Of a DNA stretch of 64,000 bases, positions 17,216-25,955 are shown one piece after another. The notes under the pieces are model-generated. The model was given only the letters and a program-made list of their open reading frames with translations, made no database searches and had not been told where the DNA came from. Numbering within the stretch: the stretch's first letter is position 1; each line of letters begins with the position of its first letter. The stretch covers positions 62,001 to 126,000 of the forward strand of contig CALWMV010000001.1 in assembly GCA_944382125.1 (NCBI GenBank), read 5' to 3'. A program made the translations under genes and the position numbers. The stretch comes from an uncultured Lachnospiraceae bacterium (lineage in GTDB: Bacteria > Bacillota > Clostridia > Lachnospirales > Lachnospiraceae).

Positions 17216-18427
17216 ATGAAATACGATTTTACCACCATCATGCACAGACAGGGCCAGGATGCCTCTGCCTATGACAGCCTCGGAAAGGGAGGCAGCGCTC
17301 CCGGAGCTCCCAAAGAGGGCTTCGACGCCATACCCATGTGGGTAGCCGATATGAATTTCCCCACCCTTCACACCATCACAGAAGCCATGGAGGCACGCAT
17401 AAAGGAGCCCCACTTCGGCTACTTCTCACCCAGAGATGAATACTATGATGCCGTCATAGACTGGCAGTCAAAGAGAAACGCCGTCACCGGCCTTTCAAAG
17501 GAAAATATCGGTTATGAAAACGGCGTCCTCGGAGGAGTTATCTCCGCCCTCAACGTGATGTGCTCAAGAGGCGACAAGGTGCTGGTGCACAGTCCCACTT
17601 ATATCGGTTTCACAAGCAGCCTTAAAAACAACGGCTACAATATAGTCCACAGTGACCTGTATCTCGATGATCATGGCATATGGAGGATGAACTTCGAGGA
17701 TATGGAGGAGAAGCTTAAGACCGAAAAGATCCATGCAGCCATCTTCTGCTCCCCTCACAATCCCTGCGGAAGGGTATGGGAAAAGTGGGAGATAGAAAAG
17801 GCCATGGAGCTTTATAAGAAATATGATGTCTATGTGGTATCCGATGAGATCTGGTCCGATATCATAAGCCCCGGCTACAAGCATATCCCCACACAGTCCG
17901 TATCCGAGGATGCAAAGATGAGGACCGTGGCCCTCTATGCTCCCTCCAAGACCTTCAGCCTTGCAGGACTCATAGGCAGCTACCATATCATCTACAACAA
18001 AAGATTAAAGGACAGGGTGGATAAGGAGTCCTCCCTCTCCCACTATAACAGCATGAACCTGCTCTCCATGTATGCCCTCATCGGCGCCTATGGTCCCGAG
18101 GGGCATGAATGGACAGATGAGCTCAATCAGGTACTGAGCGGCAATATAGACTTTGCCTGCGAGTATATCAGAGAGCACTTTGACGGAGTAGAGGTCTCAA
18201 GGCCGCAGGGCACCTATATGCTCTTCATAGACTGCACAAAGTGGTGTGAGAAGCATGGCAAGACCATAGATGAAGTAGAAAAGGCCGGCTGGGATGTGGG
18301 TGTCGCCTGGCAGGACGGCAGGATGTTCCACGGCCCCTGCCATATCCGCATCAACCTTGCGCTGCCTCTCGAAAGAGTAAAAGAAGCCTTTCACCGCATG
18401 GATAAGTATGTGTTCAATGCGGAGTAA
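17216..18427 (+). CDS. MalY/PatB family PLP-dependent cystathionine beta-lyase
   Basis: 403 residues, fold-type I aminotransferase. PMWVADMNFPTLHTI, HFGYFSPRDEYYDAVIDWQ, ENGVLGGVISALNV, FCSPHNPCGRVW, VVSDEIWSDII and the PLP-lysine motif APSKTFSLAGLIGSYHI are all typical of MalY/PatB. These enzymes cleave C-S bonds of cystathionine or cysteine conjugates, releasing homocysteine or thiols plus pyruvate and ammonia. It is monocistronic, with its own promoter and a hairpin terminator shared with the convergent M20 gene. Confidence 0.93.
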   Translation: MKYDFTTIMHRQGQDASAYDSLGKGGSAPGAPKEGFDAIPMWVADMNFPTLHTITEAMEARIKEPHFGYFSPRDEYYDAVIDWQSKRNAVTGLSKENIGYENGVLGGVISALNVMCSRGDKVLVHSPTYIGFTSSLKNNGYNIVHSDLYLDDHGIWRMNFEDMEEKLKTEKIHAAIFCSPHNPCGRVWEKWEIEKAMELYKKYDVYVVSDEIWSDIISPGYKHIPTQSVSEDAKMRTVALYAPSKTFSLAGLIGSYHIIYNKRLKDRVDKESSLSHYNSMNLLSMYALIGAYGPEGHEWTDELNQVLSGNIDFACEYIREHFDGVEVSRPQGTYMLFIDCTKWCEKHGKTIDEVEKAGWDVGVAWQDGRMFHGPCHIRINLALPLERVKEAFHRMDKYVFNAE

Positions 18428-18509
18428 AAGCTGAACATTTTTTAAAAAGCACTATCTTATTTCTCAATAAATTTTATCACATATTTTGTCGGCGAAAAAT
18501 TATAATACA

Positions 18510-18562
18510 AAAACTTCTGCCTTGGACTGCTGCTTTTGCAATGTCCATCGGCAGAAGTTTTT
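18510..18562. terminator. Bidirectional hairpin terminator, member of a small repeat family
   Basis: AAACTTCTGCC pairs with GGCAGAAGTTT around an inner TGGAC..GTCCA stem. It separates the lyase gene from the convergent M20 gene. A clear relative lies at 54112-54162. Confidence 0.85.
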
Positions 18563-18606
18563 TCAGTTATTATCCTTTATTTATCCACTTATATTTAAAA
18601 ACTCTT

Positions 18607-19803
18607 TTACTTAATATCTTGATGATCTTCAAGCCATCTGTATGCAACCTGTGCATATAAGGCTGCACCGATATAAAGCCCTTCCTCATTGACAGTCATC
18701 TTCGGATGATGTCCGCCATAAAAGAATCCCTCCTCAGGGCATCCAAGACTTAATCCAACCATTACAGAAGGTACCCTCATAGAATACTGAGAAAAATCTT
18801 CAGAGGCCATGGAGGGAGCAGTATAAAACAGCCTGTCTTCAGGCATTATCTCCAAATAATACTTCTTTATATCCTCGGACATCTTAAGGTCGCTATACAC
18901 GCTGGGTATCTCATATATAAATCTTACGGAAGCAGATCCCCTGTATGTCTTTGCAACACCTTCCGACACCTCAACAAGCCTTTTTTTAAGCTGTTCTCTT
19001 ACTTTCTCATCGTAAGTCCTTATAGTTCCTCTCAGCACAGCCGTCTCTGGAATCACATTAGGTGCATCACCTGAAATGAATTGTCCCAGCGTCATGACAG
19101 CACATTCTTTAGGCATCTTCTCCATGGCTATTATCTCATGAAGTCCTGCAACTATGTTTGCTCCTATTGTTATGGCATCTACACCCTCCTCAGGCTTTGC
19201 GCCATGACAGCCATGTCCCTTGATCGTGATCTCATAAGCATCGTTTGAAGTATATGTAGGTCCCGGAGTAAACCTTAATGATCCTGTCGGCATCCCAGGG
19301 CATTCACTCCCTACAATATTATGCATGGAAAAAGCTGCATCCACTTTAGGATCCTCAAGTACTCCTGCTTCAACCATAGCTATGGCTCCATCACCGGTTT
19401 CCTCTGCCGGCTGAAAGATAAACTTTACAGTCCCTTTGAGCTCCTTTTCATTTTCCTTTATAAGTTTGGCAGCAGCCAAAAGCATTGTAGTATGTGCATC
19501 ATGACCGCAGGTATGTGCCGTACCGTTCTTACATGCAAAGGGAAGTCCTGTTTCTTCATTCATGGGCAGGGCATCCATATCAGCTCTTAGCATGATCACG
19601 GGTTTACCAGATCCTGCAGTACATACCACACCTGCCTTTGCCACAACCTTTGGTTCATAACCATATTCTTTTAATTTAGATACTACAAGATCCATTGTAG
19701 GCTTTATATCAAATCCTGTTCCGCCAAAAGAATGTATCTTTCTGCGGTTTTCTATCATCTCCTCTTCCAACTGCTTTGCAGCCATCATAAAATCAAGTTT
19801 CAT
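18607..19803 (-). CDS. M20 family metallopeptidase/amidohydrolase
   Basis: 398 residues. IMLRADMDALPMNEETGLPF, the metal motif GTAHTCGHDAHTTMLLAAA, FQPAEETGDGAIAMVEAGV and SEDFSQYSMRVPSVMVGL place it in the M20D amidohydrolases (hippurate, indole-acetyl-amino acid, aminoacylase-like). Such enzymes split N-acyl amino acids or short peptides. It is followed upstream by yjiG and yjiH with short gaps, in a set similar to the E. coli iadA-yjiG-yjiH cluster where the hydrolase is an isoaspartyl dipeptidase; the substrate here is therefore likely an amino-acid conjugate or dipeptide. Confidence 0.92.
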   Translation of the reverse strand: MKLDFMMAAKQLEEEMIENRRKIHSFGGTGFDIKPTMDLVVSKLKEYGYEPKVVAKAGVVCTAGSGKPVIMLRADMDALPMNEETGLPFACKNGTAHTCGHDAHTTMLLAAAKLIKENEKELKGTVKFIFQPAEETGDGAIAMVEAGVLEDPKVDAAFSMHNIVGSECPGMPTGSLRFTPGPTYTSNDAYEITIKGHGCHGAKPEEGVDAITIGANIVAGLHEIIAMEKMPKECAVMTLGQFISGDAPNVIPETAVLRGTIRTYDEKVREQLKKRLVEVSEGVAKTYRGSASVRFIYEIPSVYSDLKMSEDIKKYYLEIMPEDRLFYTAPSMASEDFSQYSMRVPSVMVGLSLGCPEEGFFYGGHHPKMTVNEEGLYIGAALYAQVAYRWLEDHQDIK

Positions 19804-19827
19804 ATTATTGAATCTCCTTAGCCTATA

Positions 19828-20304
19828 TCAGATAAATGCGAGTATCAGCCTCATTATCAGCATTCCCACTACCGCGTTAAATACATTTACAAGCATGAAT
19901 AGAGGATAGAATTTGCTTCTTACCCCTGATGTACCAAGGACTCTTCCAATATACTGTATTGTTGAATCCAGGCAGAATATTCCAACAAGCAGTATCGCCG
20001 CCTGATCCGGTGTTATTGATCCGGCAAGGAAAAGACTTACAGCAATGCCAACAGCACCACTGGATGTAAGATATGCCATTACAAGTACCGGCACAGCAGC
20101 CCCGGGAAGGCCAAATATAGCCATAAGCGGTCTGAATACTATCTCTATGACCGACATTAAATTGGTTATATTCAAAAACAGCATAATAACATATGCCATG
20201 ATCAGCGCAGGCATCATGCTCTTCACGGCAATCATAAGTCCATTATATGCTGCACTGCAGAATGAAGTTATAACATTGGTATTTGTAGTCTGTTTATTTT
20301 CCAT
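19828..20304 (-). CDS. yjiG: YjiG family membrane protein (nucleoside-recognition Gate domain)
   Basis: 158 residues, about four to five hydrophobic helices, with SAAYNGLMIAVKSMMPALIM and AYLTSSGAVGIAVSLFLAGS as Gate-domain features shared with SpmB and YjiG. The family pairs with YjiH, encoded directly upstream (24 bp), and is thought to form a transporter of unknown substrate. The pairing with a hydrolase suggests uptake or export of the hydrolase substrate or product. Confidence 0.88.
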   Translation of the reverse strand: MENKQTTNTNVITSFCSAAYNGLMIAVKSMMPALIMAYVIMLFLNITNLMSVIEIVFRPLMAIFGLPGAAVPVLVMAYLTSSGAVGIAVSLFLAGSITPDQAAILLVGIFCLDSTIQYIGRVLGTSGVRSKFYPLFMLVNVFNAVVGMLIMRLILAFI

Positions 20305-20327
20305 TATTCATTTCCTCCGGTATAATC

Positions 20328-21008
20328 TCAGTCAAGCTTGATGACTCTGCCTACAAGGAATCTTACCAGAGCCGAACCGGCATATTTTGAAACCAGTATA
20401 ACTACAAGCGGTATCATTATGGGGATCTCAAGAAATGCTACTAATGCTCCCCCAAGAGCAAAGTAATTTACAAGAAGTCCTCCGCCAGAATAGAAAAATG
20501 CTGTCAGTATCATCAGCTCTTTTTCTGTCAGCACACCACTGTTAAACATATCATGCGAGGTTATGGGACCTGCGTCAGTTGACTGAAGGCTTCCTACAAG
20601 AGATATTGCTGCCTCTCCTGGAACTCCCATAAACGGCCTTAATATCGGAGTCAGAAGCTTTCCAGCGGCATCAAGCGCCCCAAGATTTTCCGCAACCTTT
20701 ATCGTTCCAAGGGCCAGCATTATTGCAGGTATGAGTCCTACTGCAACGAGAAACGCCTGTCTTGCACCAGTTCCGTCCATACCCTGGAAATTTCCTGCAA
20801 GTGTTCCGCAGCCCTCTTCAAGAGTGCCAAGATTTCCAAATGATCCACACAAAGTAATAAAGTCAAATGCCTTGAGCCACGAAAGATTGTCGCTCATTTT
20901 ACTAAGCTCACTCATGGCTCCGGAAAAGAAAATTATAATAAAAATGAGAGCCAGATAAGCTTTTATCCCAACCTTAGGTTTAGAACCGAAATTTCCTGAA
21001 TTTGTCAT
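20328..21008 (-). CDS. yjiH: YjiH family membrane protein (nucleoside-recognition Gate domain)
   Basis: 226 residues, Gate domain with about six hydrophobic helices. LLTPILRPFMGVPGEAAISL, SLQSTDAGPITSHDMFNSGV and FFYSGGGLLVNYFALGGALV fit YjiH/SpmA-like proteins. It is the first gene of yjiH-yjiG-M20 and lies divergent to a LysR gene, as in many catabolic modules. Confidence 0.87.
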   Translation of the reverse strand: MTNSGNFGSKPKVGIKAYLALIFIIIFFSGAMSELSKMSDNLSWLKAFDFITLCGSFGNLGTLEEGCGTLAGNFQGMDGTGARQAFLVAVGLIPAIMLALGTIKVAENLGALDAAGKLLTPILRPFMGVPGEAAISLVGSLQSTDAGPITSHDMFNSGVLTEKELMILTAFFYSGGGLLVNYFALGGALVAFLEIPIMIPLVVILVSKYAGSALVRFLVGRVIKLD

Positions 21009-21064
21009 ACCTACCTCCTACATATAATATTAAGTGCACTTATATATATATTTTATTATTGCTC

Positions 21065-21093
21065 TTGTTAGATGTACAATTTATAAGTATAAT
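21065..21093 (+). promoter_or_regulatory. Promoter of the LysR gene
   Basis: TTGTTA (21065-21070), 17 bp, TATAAT (21088-21093), ahead of ATG 21130. The 121-bp intergenic region shared with yjiH is the likely binding site of the regulator. Confidence 0.65.
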
Positions 21094-21129
21094 TTCGCTA
21101 TAAGCAAAGCTAATAGCCGGAGAAATATT

Positions 21130-22017
21130 ATGAAATTTATACAAATAGAATATTTTCTGGAATTAGAAAAACAGAAAAGCTTCTCAAAGGCTGCAGAGGC
21201 ACTCTTTATATCTCAGCCTGCTCTTTCTTTGCAGATATCAAGTCTTGAAAATGAACTTGGAGTAAGACTTTTCGAGAGGATGACCGAAGGTGTATTCCTG
21301 ACTGAAAGCGGACGTGTATTTCTTCTTCATGCTCAGAAGATCAAGAAAGAATGGGACAGTCTTAAAAATGATATGGAGCTTTGTTTGAAGAAAAAATTAA
21401 AACTGAAGATCGGGTTAGGTCCCCGCGTATATTCCAATGATCTTCTCGAGCCTATCATCAGTTTTTTCGATGGACACCCGGAAGCAGATGTTACTTATAT
21501 CTCTGACTTTACGCAAAAAATTTTTGATGATCTGAATGATGGTACTATAGATGTTGCCCTTGAACGCCTTCCACCTTCCAATGTGATCACCGATATGCAT
21601 ATGTACTTCTGGCAAGAACTTATAAATGAACGGACATGTTTTCTTCTTTCTCCTAAAGATCCCAAAGGAAGCTGCAGCGAACTGGATTACGAAGATTTGA
21701 AAGACTATGCATTTGTAAGCGGTCCGGAAGGCTCACGTCTTGATATCAACATGACTCAGGATTGTATAGACCATGATCTTCCCATAACCAGAGCATATCG
21801 TTCAAACAGCATGAATGATATCATGGATATGGTTAGAAATGGCCGTGGTTATCTGATCGGTCCCGTATCCTACGGAAAGCACTTTCATGTAGCAGCGGTC
21901 CCCAAGAAAGATAAAAGTTATGCCGCCCTTTGCTTTATATGCTTAAAAAGGAAAAAAGACGATCCTCTGATATCTTCTTTTTTGGAATATCTGCTTCAGA
22001 TCTGTAAGAAAAAATAA
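21130..22017 (+). CDS. LysR family transcriptional regulator
   Basis: 295 residues. Start ATG 21130 with GGAG eight bases upstream; a longer frame from 21034 covers the promoter and is rejected. The N-terminal HTH (FLELEKQKSFSKAAEALFIS, then QPALSLQISSLENELGVRLF) is typical, followed by a periplasmic-binding-like effector domain (LKIGLGPRVYSND, GTIDVALERLPPS). It is divergent from yjiH-yjiG-M20 and probably activates it in response to a substrate. Confidence 0.92.
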   Translation: MKFIQIEYFLELEKQKSFSKAAEALFISQPALSLQISSLENELGVRLFERMTEGVFLTESGRVFLLHAQKIKKEWDSLKNDMELCLKKKLKLKIGLGPRVYSNDLLEPIISFFDGHPEADVTYISDFTQKIFDDLNDGTIDVALERLPPSNVITDMHMYFWQELINERTCFLLSPKDPKGSCSELDYEDLKDYAFVSGPEGSRLDINMTQDCIDHDLPITRAYRSNSMNDIMDMVRNGRGYLIGPVSYGKHFHVAAVPKKDKSYAALCFICLKRKKDDPLISSFLEYLLQICKKK

Positions 22018-22056
22018 GAGCTATTTATCGGCACCTGCCGACAAATAGCTCTTTTG
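22018..22056. terminator. Bidirectional terminator
   Basis: GAGCTATTT(a)TCGGC-acct-GCCGA(c)AAATAGCTC followed by TTTT. It separates the convergent LysR and nucleoside-hydrolase-like genes. Confidence 0.88.
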
Positions 22057-22932
22057 TTATTTTACTATATCAAGAAGCTTATCCTTCTTAATACTTACTG
22101 CAACTCTTGTCTCTTCAGGCTCGTGAAGATAATGTCTCCATTCTATTACTGTCCTGCCATACATCTCTGTTCCATTAGTCTCAACATCCACATGGAAATT
22201 ATCCATTACAGCAACTTCAGGATCCATCATCCACGCTGCTGCTGCCAGAGAGGGAACAATATATTTTCCGCCAAGACAGCGAAGAGACATATCCTCAAGA
22301 CAACTCTCAGACTTCTTTTCTCCTACAAGGCAGCGTACTGCCGTCTTCATCTCATCTCTGCTCAAAGCTGCATCAGTTGCAGCACTCAGGCCTATCATAG
22401 TCATAGGTATTCCTGAATGAAGCAATATCTTGCAGGCATAAGCATCATCATATACATTTCGCTCAGAATAAGGAGCTACATCACCAAACCCAAAGCTTCC
22501 TCCAGCCATTATAATATGATCTATTCTGCTTTTGATCGCAGGATACCTGAGTATGGCAATTGCCAGATTTGTAGCAGGTCCAAGCAGGAGCATGGTGATT
22601 CCAGAATCTTCATTGTCCTTTATAGCCTGTTCAAACATCTGCTCCCATGCATATCCATCCTGAGGTCTGCAATAATACTCTGAATGTCCTCCCGGACCTC
22701 CATTGCATCCTCTTCTCGGAATGATCGGGGATCTTGCTCCTTCAGATATCTTTCCCTCAAACCCTGAAGACTTAAGAAATCCTTCTGAGATCTTCTCTTC
22801 TGTTCCAGATCTATAAGGGTCATAACATGACGATATGCCGCATATTTCAAGATCAGGGATCCGTCTTATCAATTTGATAGCCGGAATATCCTGCATATCA
22901 GTATGGCAGTCTATAAATACCCTTTTCTTCAT
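22057..22932 (-). CDS. Nucleoside hydrolase-like protein with degenerate active site
   Basis: 291 residues, same fold as the gene just upstream: GPATNLAIAILRYPAIKSRI, HIIMAGGSFGFGDVAP and ERNVYDDAYACKILLHSG. However the calcium-binding motif DxDxxxDD of this family reads DCHTDMQD, so the second and third Asp are His and Gln, and the late HD motif (HDAC in the neighbour) is replaced by PSLA. The Glu and Asn of EFN are kept (ERN). It may have another substrate, no catalytic role, or act as a partner of the full enzyme. Start ATG 22932 sits 2 bp after the upstream gene's stop, with AGGAGG spanning it, so translation is coupled. A longer frame to 22962 is not used. Confidence 0.82.
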   Translation of the reverse strand: MKKRVFIDCHTDMQDIPAIKLIRRIPDLEICGISSCYDPYRSGTEEKISEGFLKSSGFEGKISEGARSPIIPRRGCNGGPGGHSEYYCRPQDGYAWEQMFEQAIKDNEDSGITMLLLGPATNLAIAILRYPAIKSRIDHIIMAGGSFGFGDVAPYSERNVYDDAYACKILLHSGIPMTMIGLSAATDAALSRDEMKTAVRCLVGEKKSESCLEDMSLRCLGGKYIVPSLAAAAWMMDPEVAVMDNFHVDVETNGTEMYGRTVIEWRHYLHEPEETRVAVSIKKDKLLDIVK

Positions 22933-22933
22933 G

Positions 22934-23890
22934 TCATACCTCCTTTTTGCCGAAGTATGCACAGGAATCGAGAAGCAATTTCATGAATCCGATTCTATCG
23001 ACCCATACTGCAACCTTTGAGTTCACTTCGTCATCCCTGGGCCATCCTTTAGGTCTTAGTTCAACCACACATCCACCACGAGTTATATCTCCATCCATAT
23101 CCATCTGAACATGTGTATCTATATACCTGAACAAAGAAGGATCTATCAGTCCTGCTACCGCGCAGGCATCATGGACAAGGCAGCCCGGATGACCTCTGTC
23201 CTCTATACAGCTCTTTGAAAAGAAGTCAAACAGATCTGCTATAAAATCCGCCACCGGATTATTATATGTTCTCAGTTCAGCATATTCTTCTCTTTTTAAA
23301 TATGCCTGGTGAGTAACATCAAGGCCATACATATCAAAGGGGATCCCTGCACGCATTACCACATCTGCAGCTTCAGGGTCTGCCCATACATTAAACTCTG
23401 CTATCGGTGACCAGTTGCCTCTGTAATAGCTGCCTCCCATGATAGATATTTTTGATATCTTACTCTTCAAATGAGGATATGCAAGCAGCAGCACCGCAAC
23501 ATTTGTAAAAACTCCTGTGATAATAAGAGTTACAGGTTCATCACTTTCCTCAAGTATCTTTGCCATCAGGCCAACCGCATCATCACTTGCAGCTTTTGTT
23601 ACGGGGTCAGGCAGATGATGTCCATCCATCCCGCTTTTCCCATGAAACTTTCCCGTCTGAACAAGTTCTTTTAGGAAGGGGCCTTCCATACCGGAAGCCA
23701 CGGGGATATCAGTGCGCCCGGTAACTTCCAGTATTCTCAGAGCATTTTCAGTAACATTTTTAATAGTATTATTACCGCCAACTGTAGTGATAGCTTTTAT
23801 ATCCCAATCCTCCCGGGCAAGTGCCATGACAAGAGCAATAGCATCATCATGTCCGGGGTCACAGTCAAAGATGATAGGGATCTTTTTCAT
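22934..23890 (-). CDS. Inosine-uridine preferring nucleoside hydrolase
   Basis: 318 residues with the complete family motifs: IIFDCDPGHDDAIALVMAL (calcium-binding Asp cluster), NVAVLLLAYPHLKSKI, ISIMGGSYYRGNWSPIAEFN, and VHDACAVAGLIDPSLF with the catalytic His. It hydrolyses the N-glycosidic bond of ribonucleosides to base and ribose. It follows the nucleoside-type ABC importer genes in one transcript, fitting intracellular breakdown of imported nucleosides. Confidence 0.95.
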   Translation of the reverse strand: MKKIPIIFDCDPGHDDAIALVMALAREDWDIKAITTVGGNNTIKNVTENALRILEVTGRTDIPVASGMEGPFLKELVQTGKFHGKSGMDGHHLPDPVTKAASDDAVGLMAKILEESDEPVTLIITGVFTNVAVLLLAYPHLKSKISKISIMGGSYYRGNWSPIAEFNVWADPEAADVVMRAGIPFDMYGLDVTHQAYLKREEYAELRTYNNPVADFIADLFDFFSKSCIEDRGHPGCLVHDACAVAGLIDPSLFRYIDTHVQMDMDGDITRGGCVVELRPKGWPRDDEVNSKVAVWVDRIGFMKLLLDSCAYFGKKEV

Positions 23891-23928
23891 ATGCTGTCTC
23901 CTTATATGCCGTTAATTGTATTCCATCA

Positions 23929-24867
23929 TCAAATCTCAAATCCACTCTGGCTAAGCTTTTTGGCAAGATACTTCTGATACCTGCGATGCTGAACATAAGC
24001 AAGTATAGCCATAAGCACTATGGTAGCCGCATAAGGGAATGCGGCTATAAGCTGAGGCTGGATTCCGATTATCTGCATATAGTTAGCTATGGTATCAGAT
24101 ACACCGAACAGCATTGCAAATAATGCAGATCCTGCGGGAGAGGCATTAGCCACATTCATCGCCGATACACCTATCATTCCACGTCCGGCAACCATATCCC
24201 TTGCAAAATAGCTCATAAGTCCCATGGACATATACACACCGCCAAGGCCTGCCATTACGCCTGAAAGTGCGAAAGATATGCCATAAAGTTTAACAGGATT
24301 TATTCCTACAGACTCAGCTGCACTCGGATTTTCTCCAACGGATCTTATCCTCAGACCAAGCTTTGTCTTATAGATCAGGAACCATGTCACTGCTACAGCT
24401 ATGACTGCCACATATGTCATGATATTCTGTCCTGAAAGTATCTCACCGAAAAACGGAATATCCTTAAGTATGGGGATATCAAGCTTTCCTACGGTCTTGC
24501 TCATTATATAGCCTATGGTATTTGCCTTCTGCTTGGTGGCAAGATACATTACGAAAACCGTGCCGCCTACAAGTCCAGCATTCATTGAAATAGATACCAG
24601 ATAGAGATCACACTTCATTATAAATGCAGAATACCAGATCACCATGGCTATGAGCACTGCAAAAAATACTCCTCCCAAAACACCCAGCAAGGCACTTTGA
24701 GTCGCTCCGCTTATCATTACTCCGGCCAAAGCAGCTGACAGCATCATACTTTCTACCGCCATGTTCAGCAGCCCTGCTTGCTGTGTGATCACTGCTGCTA
24801 TAGCAGCATAAACCAAGGGTGTCGAGACTCTGATAGCAGAAAATAAAAAGGTAGCAACCTCTGTCAT
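23929..24867 (-). CDS. Nucleoside-type ABC transporter permease (second)
   Basis: 312 residues, BPD_transp_2 family with about eight to nine transmembrane helices; NMAVESMMLSAALAGVMISG and VGENPSAAESVGINPVKLYG are typical of the NupQ/BmpC-type permease. Its start overlaps the stop of the partner permease by 4 bp (ATGA). Confidence 0.92.
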   Translation of the reverse strand: MTEVATFLFSAIRVSTPLVYAAIAAVITQQAGLLNMAVESMMLSAALAGVMISGATQSALLGVLGGVFFAVLIAMVIWYSAFIMKCDLYLVSISMNAGLVGGTVFVMYLATKQKANTIGYIMSKTVGKLDIPILKDIPFFGEILSGQNIMTYVAVIAVAVTWFLIYKTKLGLRIRSVGENPSAAESVGINPVKLYGISFALSGVMAGLGGVYMSMGLMSYFARDMVAGRGMIGVSAMNVANASPAGSALFAMLFGVSDTIANYMQIIGIQPQLIAAFPYAATIVLMAILAYVQHRRYQKYLAKKLSQSGFEI

Positions 24868-25955
24868 GCCGTTTTTCCCTCCTTCATAATTGCGTCCTGA
24901 CTATCCTTGAATATAAGCTTATTCTTAGTCTTCCTAAGGAAAGTCTGTGCAGATATAAGCAGTATCAGAAGCGCCTGCATGATCTGTACGAACTCTATAG
25001 GAACTTCACTTGTATAATTCAGGATACTTGCACCCGTGTGCATATATGCAAGCAGGAAAGCTCCCAAAGGTGCAAATATCGGATTCTTTCTGGCAAGCAC
25101 CGCTGAAACAAGGCCATAGAAGCCATAATTAGTTATCTCATTCCAGAGGTATCTGTCATATATTCCAAGAAGATCCACACATGCTCCGATGCCAACAAGG
25201 ACACCGCCTATGGTATGAGCCCATATGATACTCTTGTAATAATTTATGCCTGAGAATTTAGCAAAGTCCCTGTTGGATCCGCATATCCTTATACTGAATC
25301 CCAGTCTGGTCCTGAAAAAGATTATAACCGCTATAACTATAAATATAGGGGCTATAAACAATCCGGCATGGATCGTAGATCTGTCTAATATCTGCGGAAG
25401 TCTGACATTATCAGGGAGCAGCCTTGATGCAAAGAATGTTATGTCCGGATCTGCAAGATATACCTTCAGTATCCAAAGCGAGAAATACAGACATACATAG
25501 TTCAGCATCGTTGAAGTAACCAGCTCGTTAAGCTTCAGTTTTGCTCCAAGTGCAGCAGGTGTAAATCCGATCAGTCCTCCGAAAAATCCTCCGACTATAA
25601 GCAGTATGGGAAGCATCACCAAAAGCGGAAGATTGAAGGGCTCAAGAAGAAATGCAACTACTGCAACAAAGCATCCGCTCATCAGGTATGCACCCTCACC
25701 GAACATACTGAATCGATTACTTGCATACATGAAGCACATACCTACTCCACATAATGCATATGGAATAAACTTAACTACCACCTGTCCAAATCGCCTCATG
25801 GATGTGAAAGGTCCTATTGCAAACATATAAACTGCTTCCAAAGGGTCCTCTGTGACAAGGATAAGGCACAATAATGATAATCCATATGCAATGGCTAAAG
25901 CTAAAATTATACGGGCCAATTCAAAGATCGACTCGATCTTCCGTACCTTATTCAT
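24864..25955 (-). CDS. Nucleoside-type ABC transporter permease (first)
   Basis: 363 residues, BPD_transp_2, about nine hydrophobic helices; FTPAALGAKLKLNELVTSTM and RICGSNRDFAKFSGINYYKS are family features of NupP-like permeases. It overlaps the ATPase gene stop by 4 bp and the next permease by 4 bp, so the three are translationally linked. Confidence 0.92.
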   Translation of the reverse strand: MNKVRKIESIFELARIILALAIAYGLSLLCLILVTEDPLEAVYMFAIGPFTSMRRFGQVVVKFIPYALCGVGMCFMYASNRFSMFGEGAYLMSGCFVAVVAFLLEPFNLPLLVMLPILLIVGGFFGGLIGFTPAALGAKLKLNELVTSTMLNYVCLYFSLWILKVYLADPDITFFASRLLPDNVRLPQILDRSTIHAGLFIAPIFIVIAVIIFFRTRLGFSIRICGSNRDFAKFSGINYYKSIIWAHTIGGVLVGIGACVDLLGIYDRYLWNEITNYGFYGLVSAVLARKNPIFAPLGAFLLAYMHTGASILNYTSEVPIEFVQIMQALLILLISAQTFLRKTKNKLIFKDSQDAIMKEGKTA

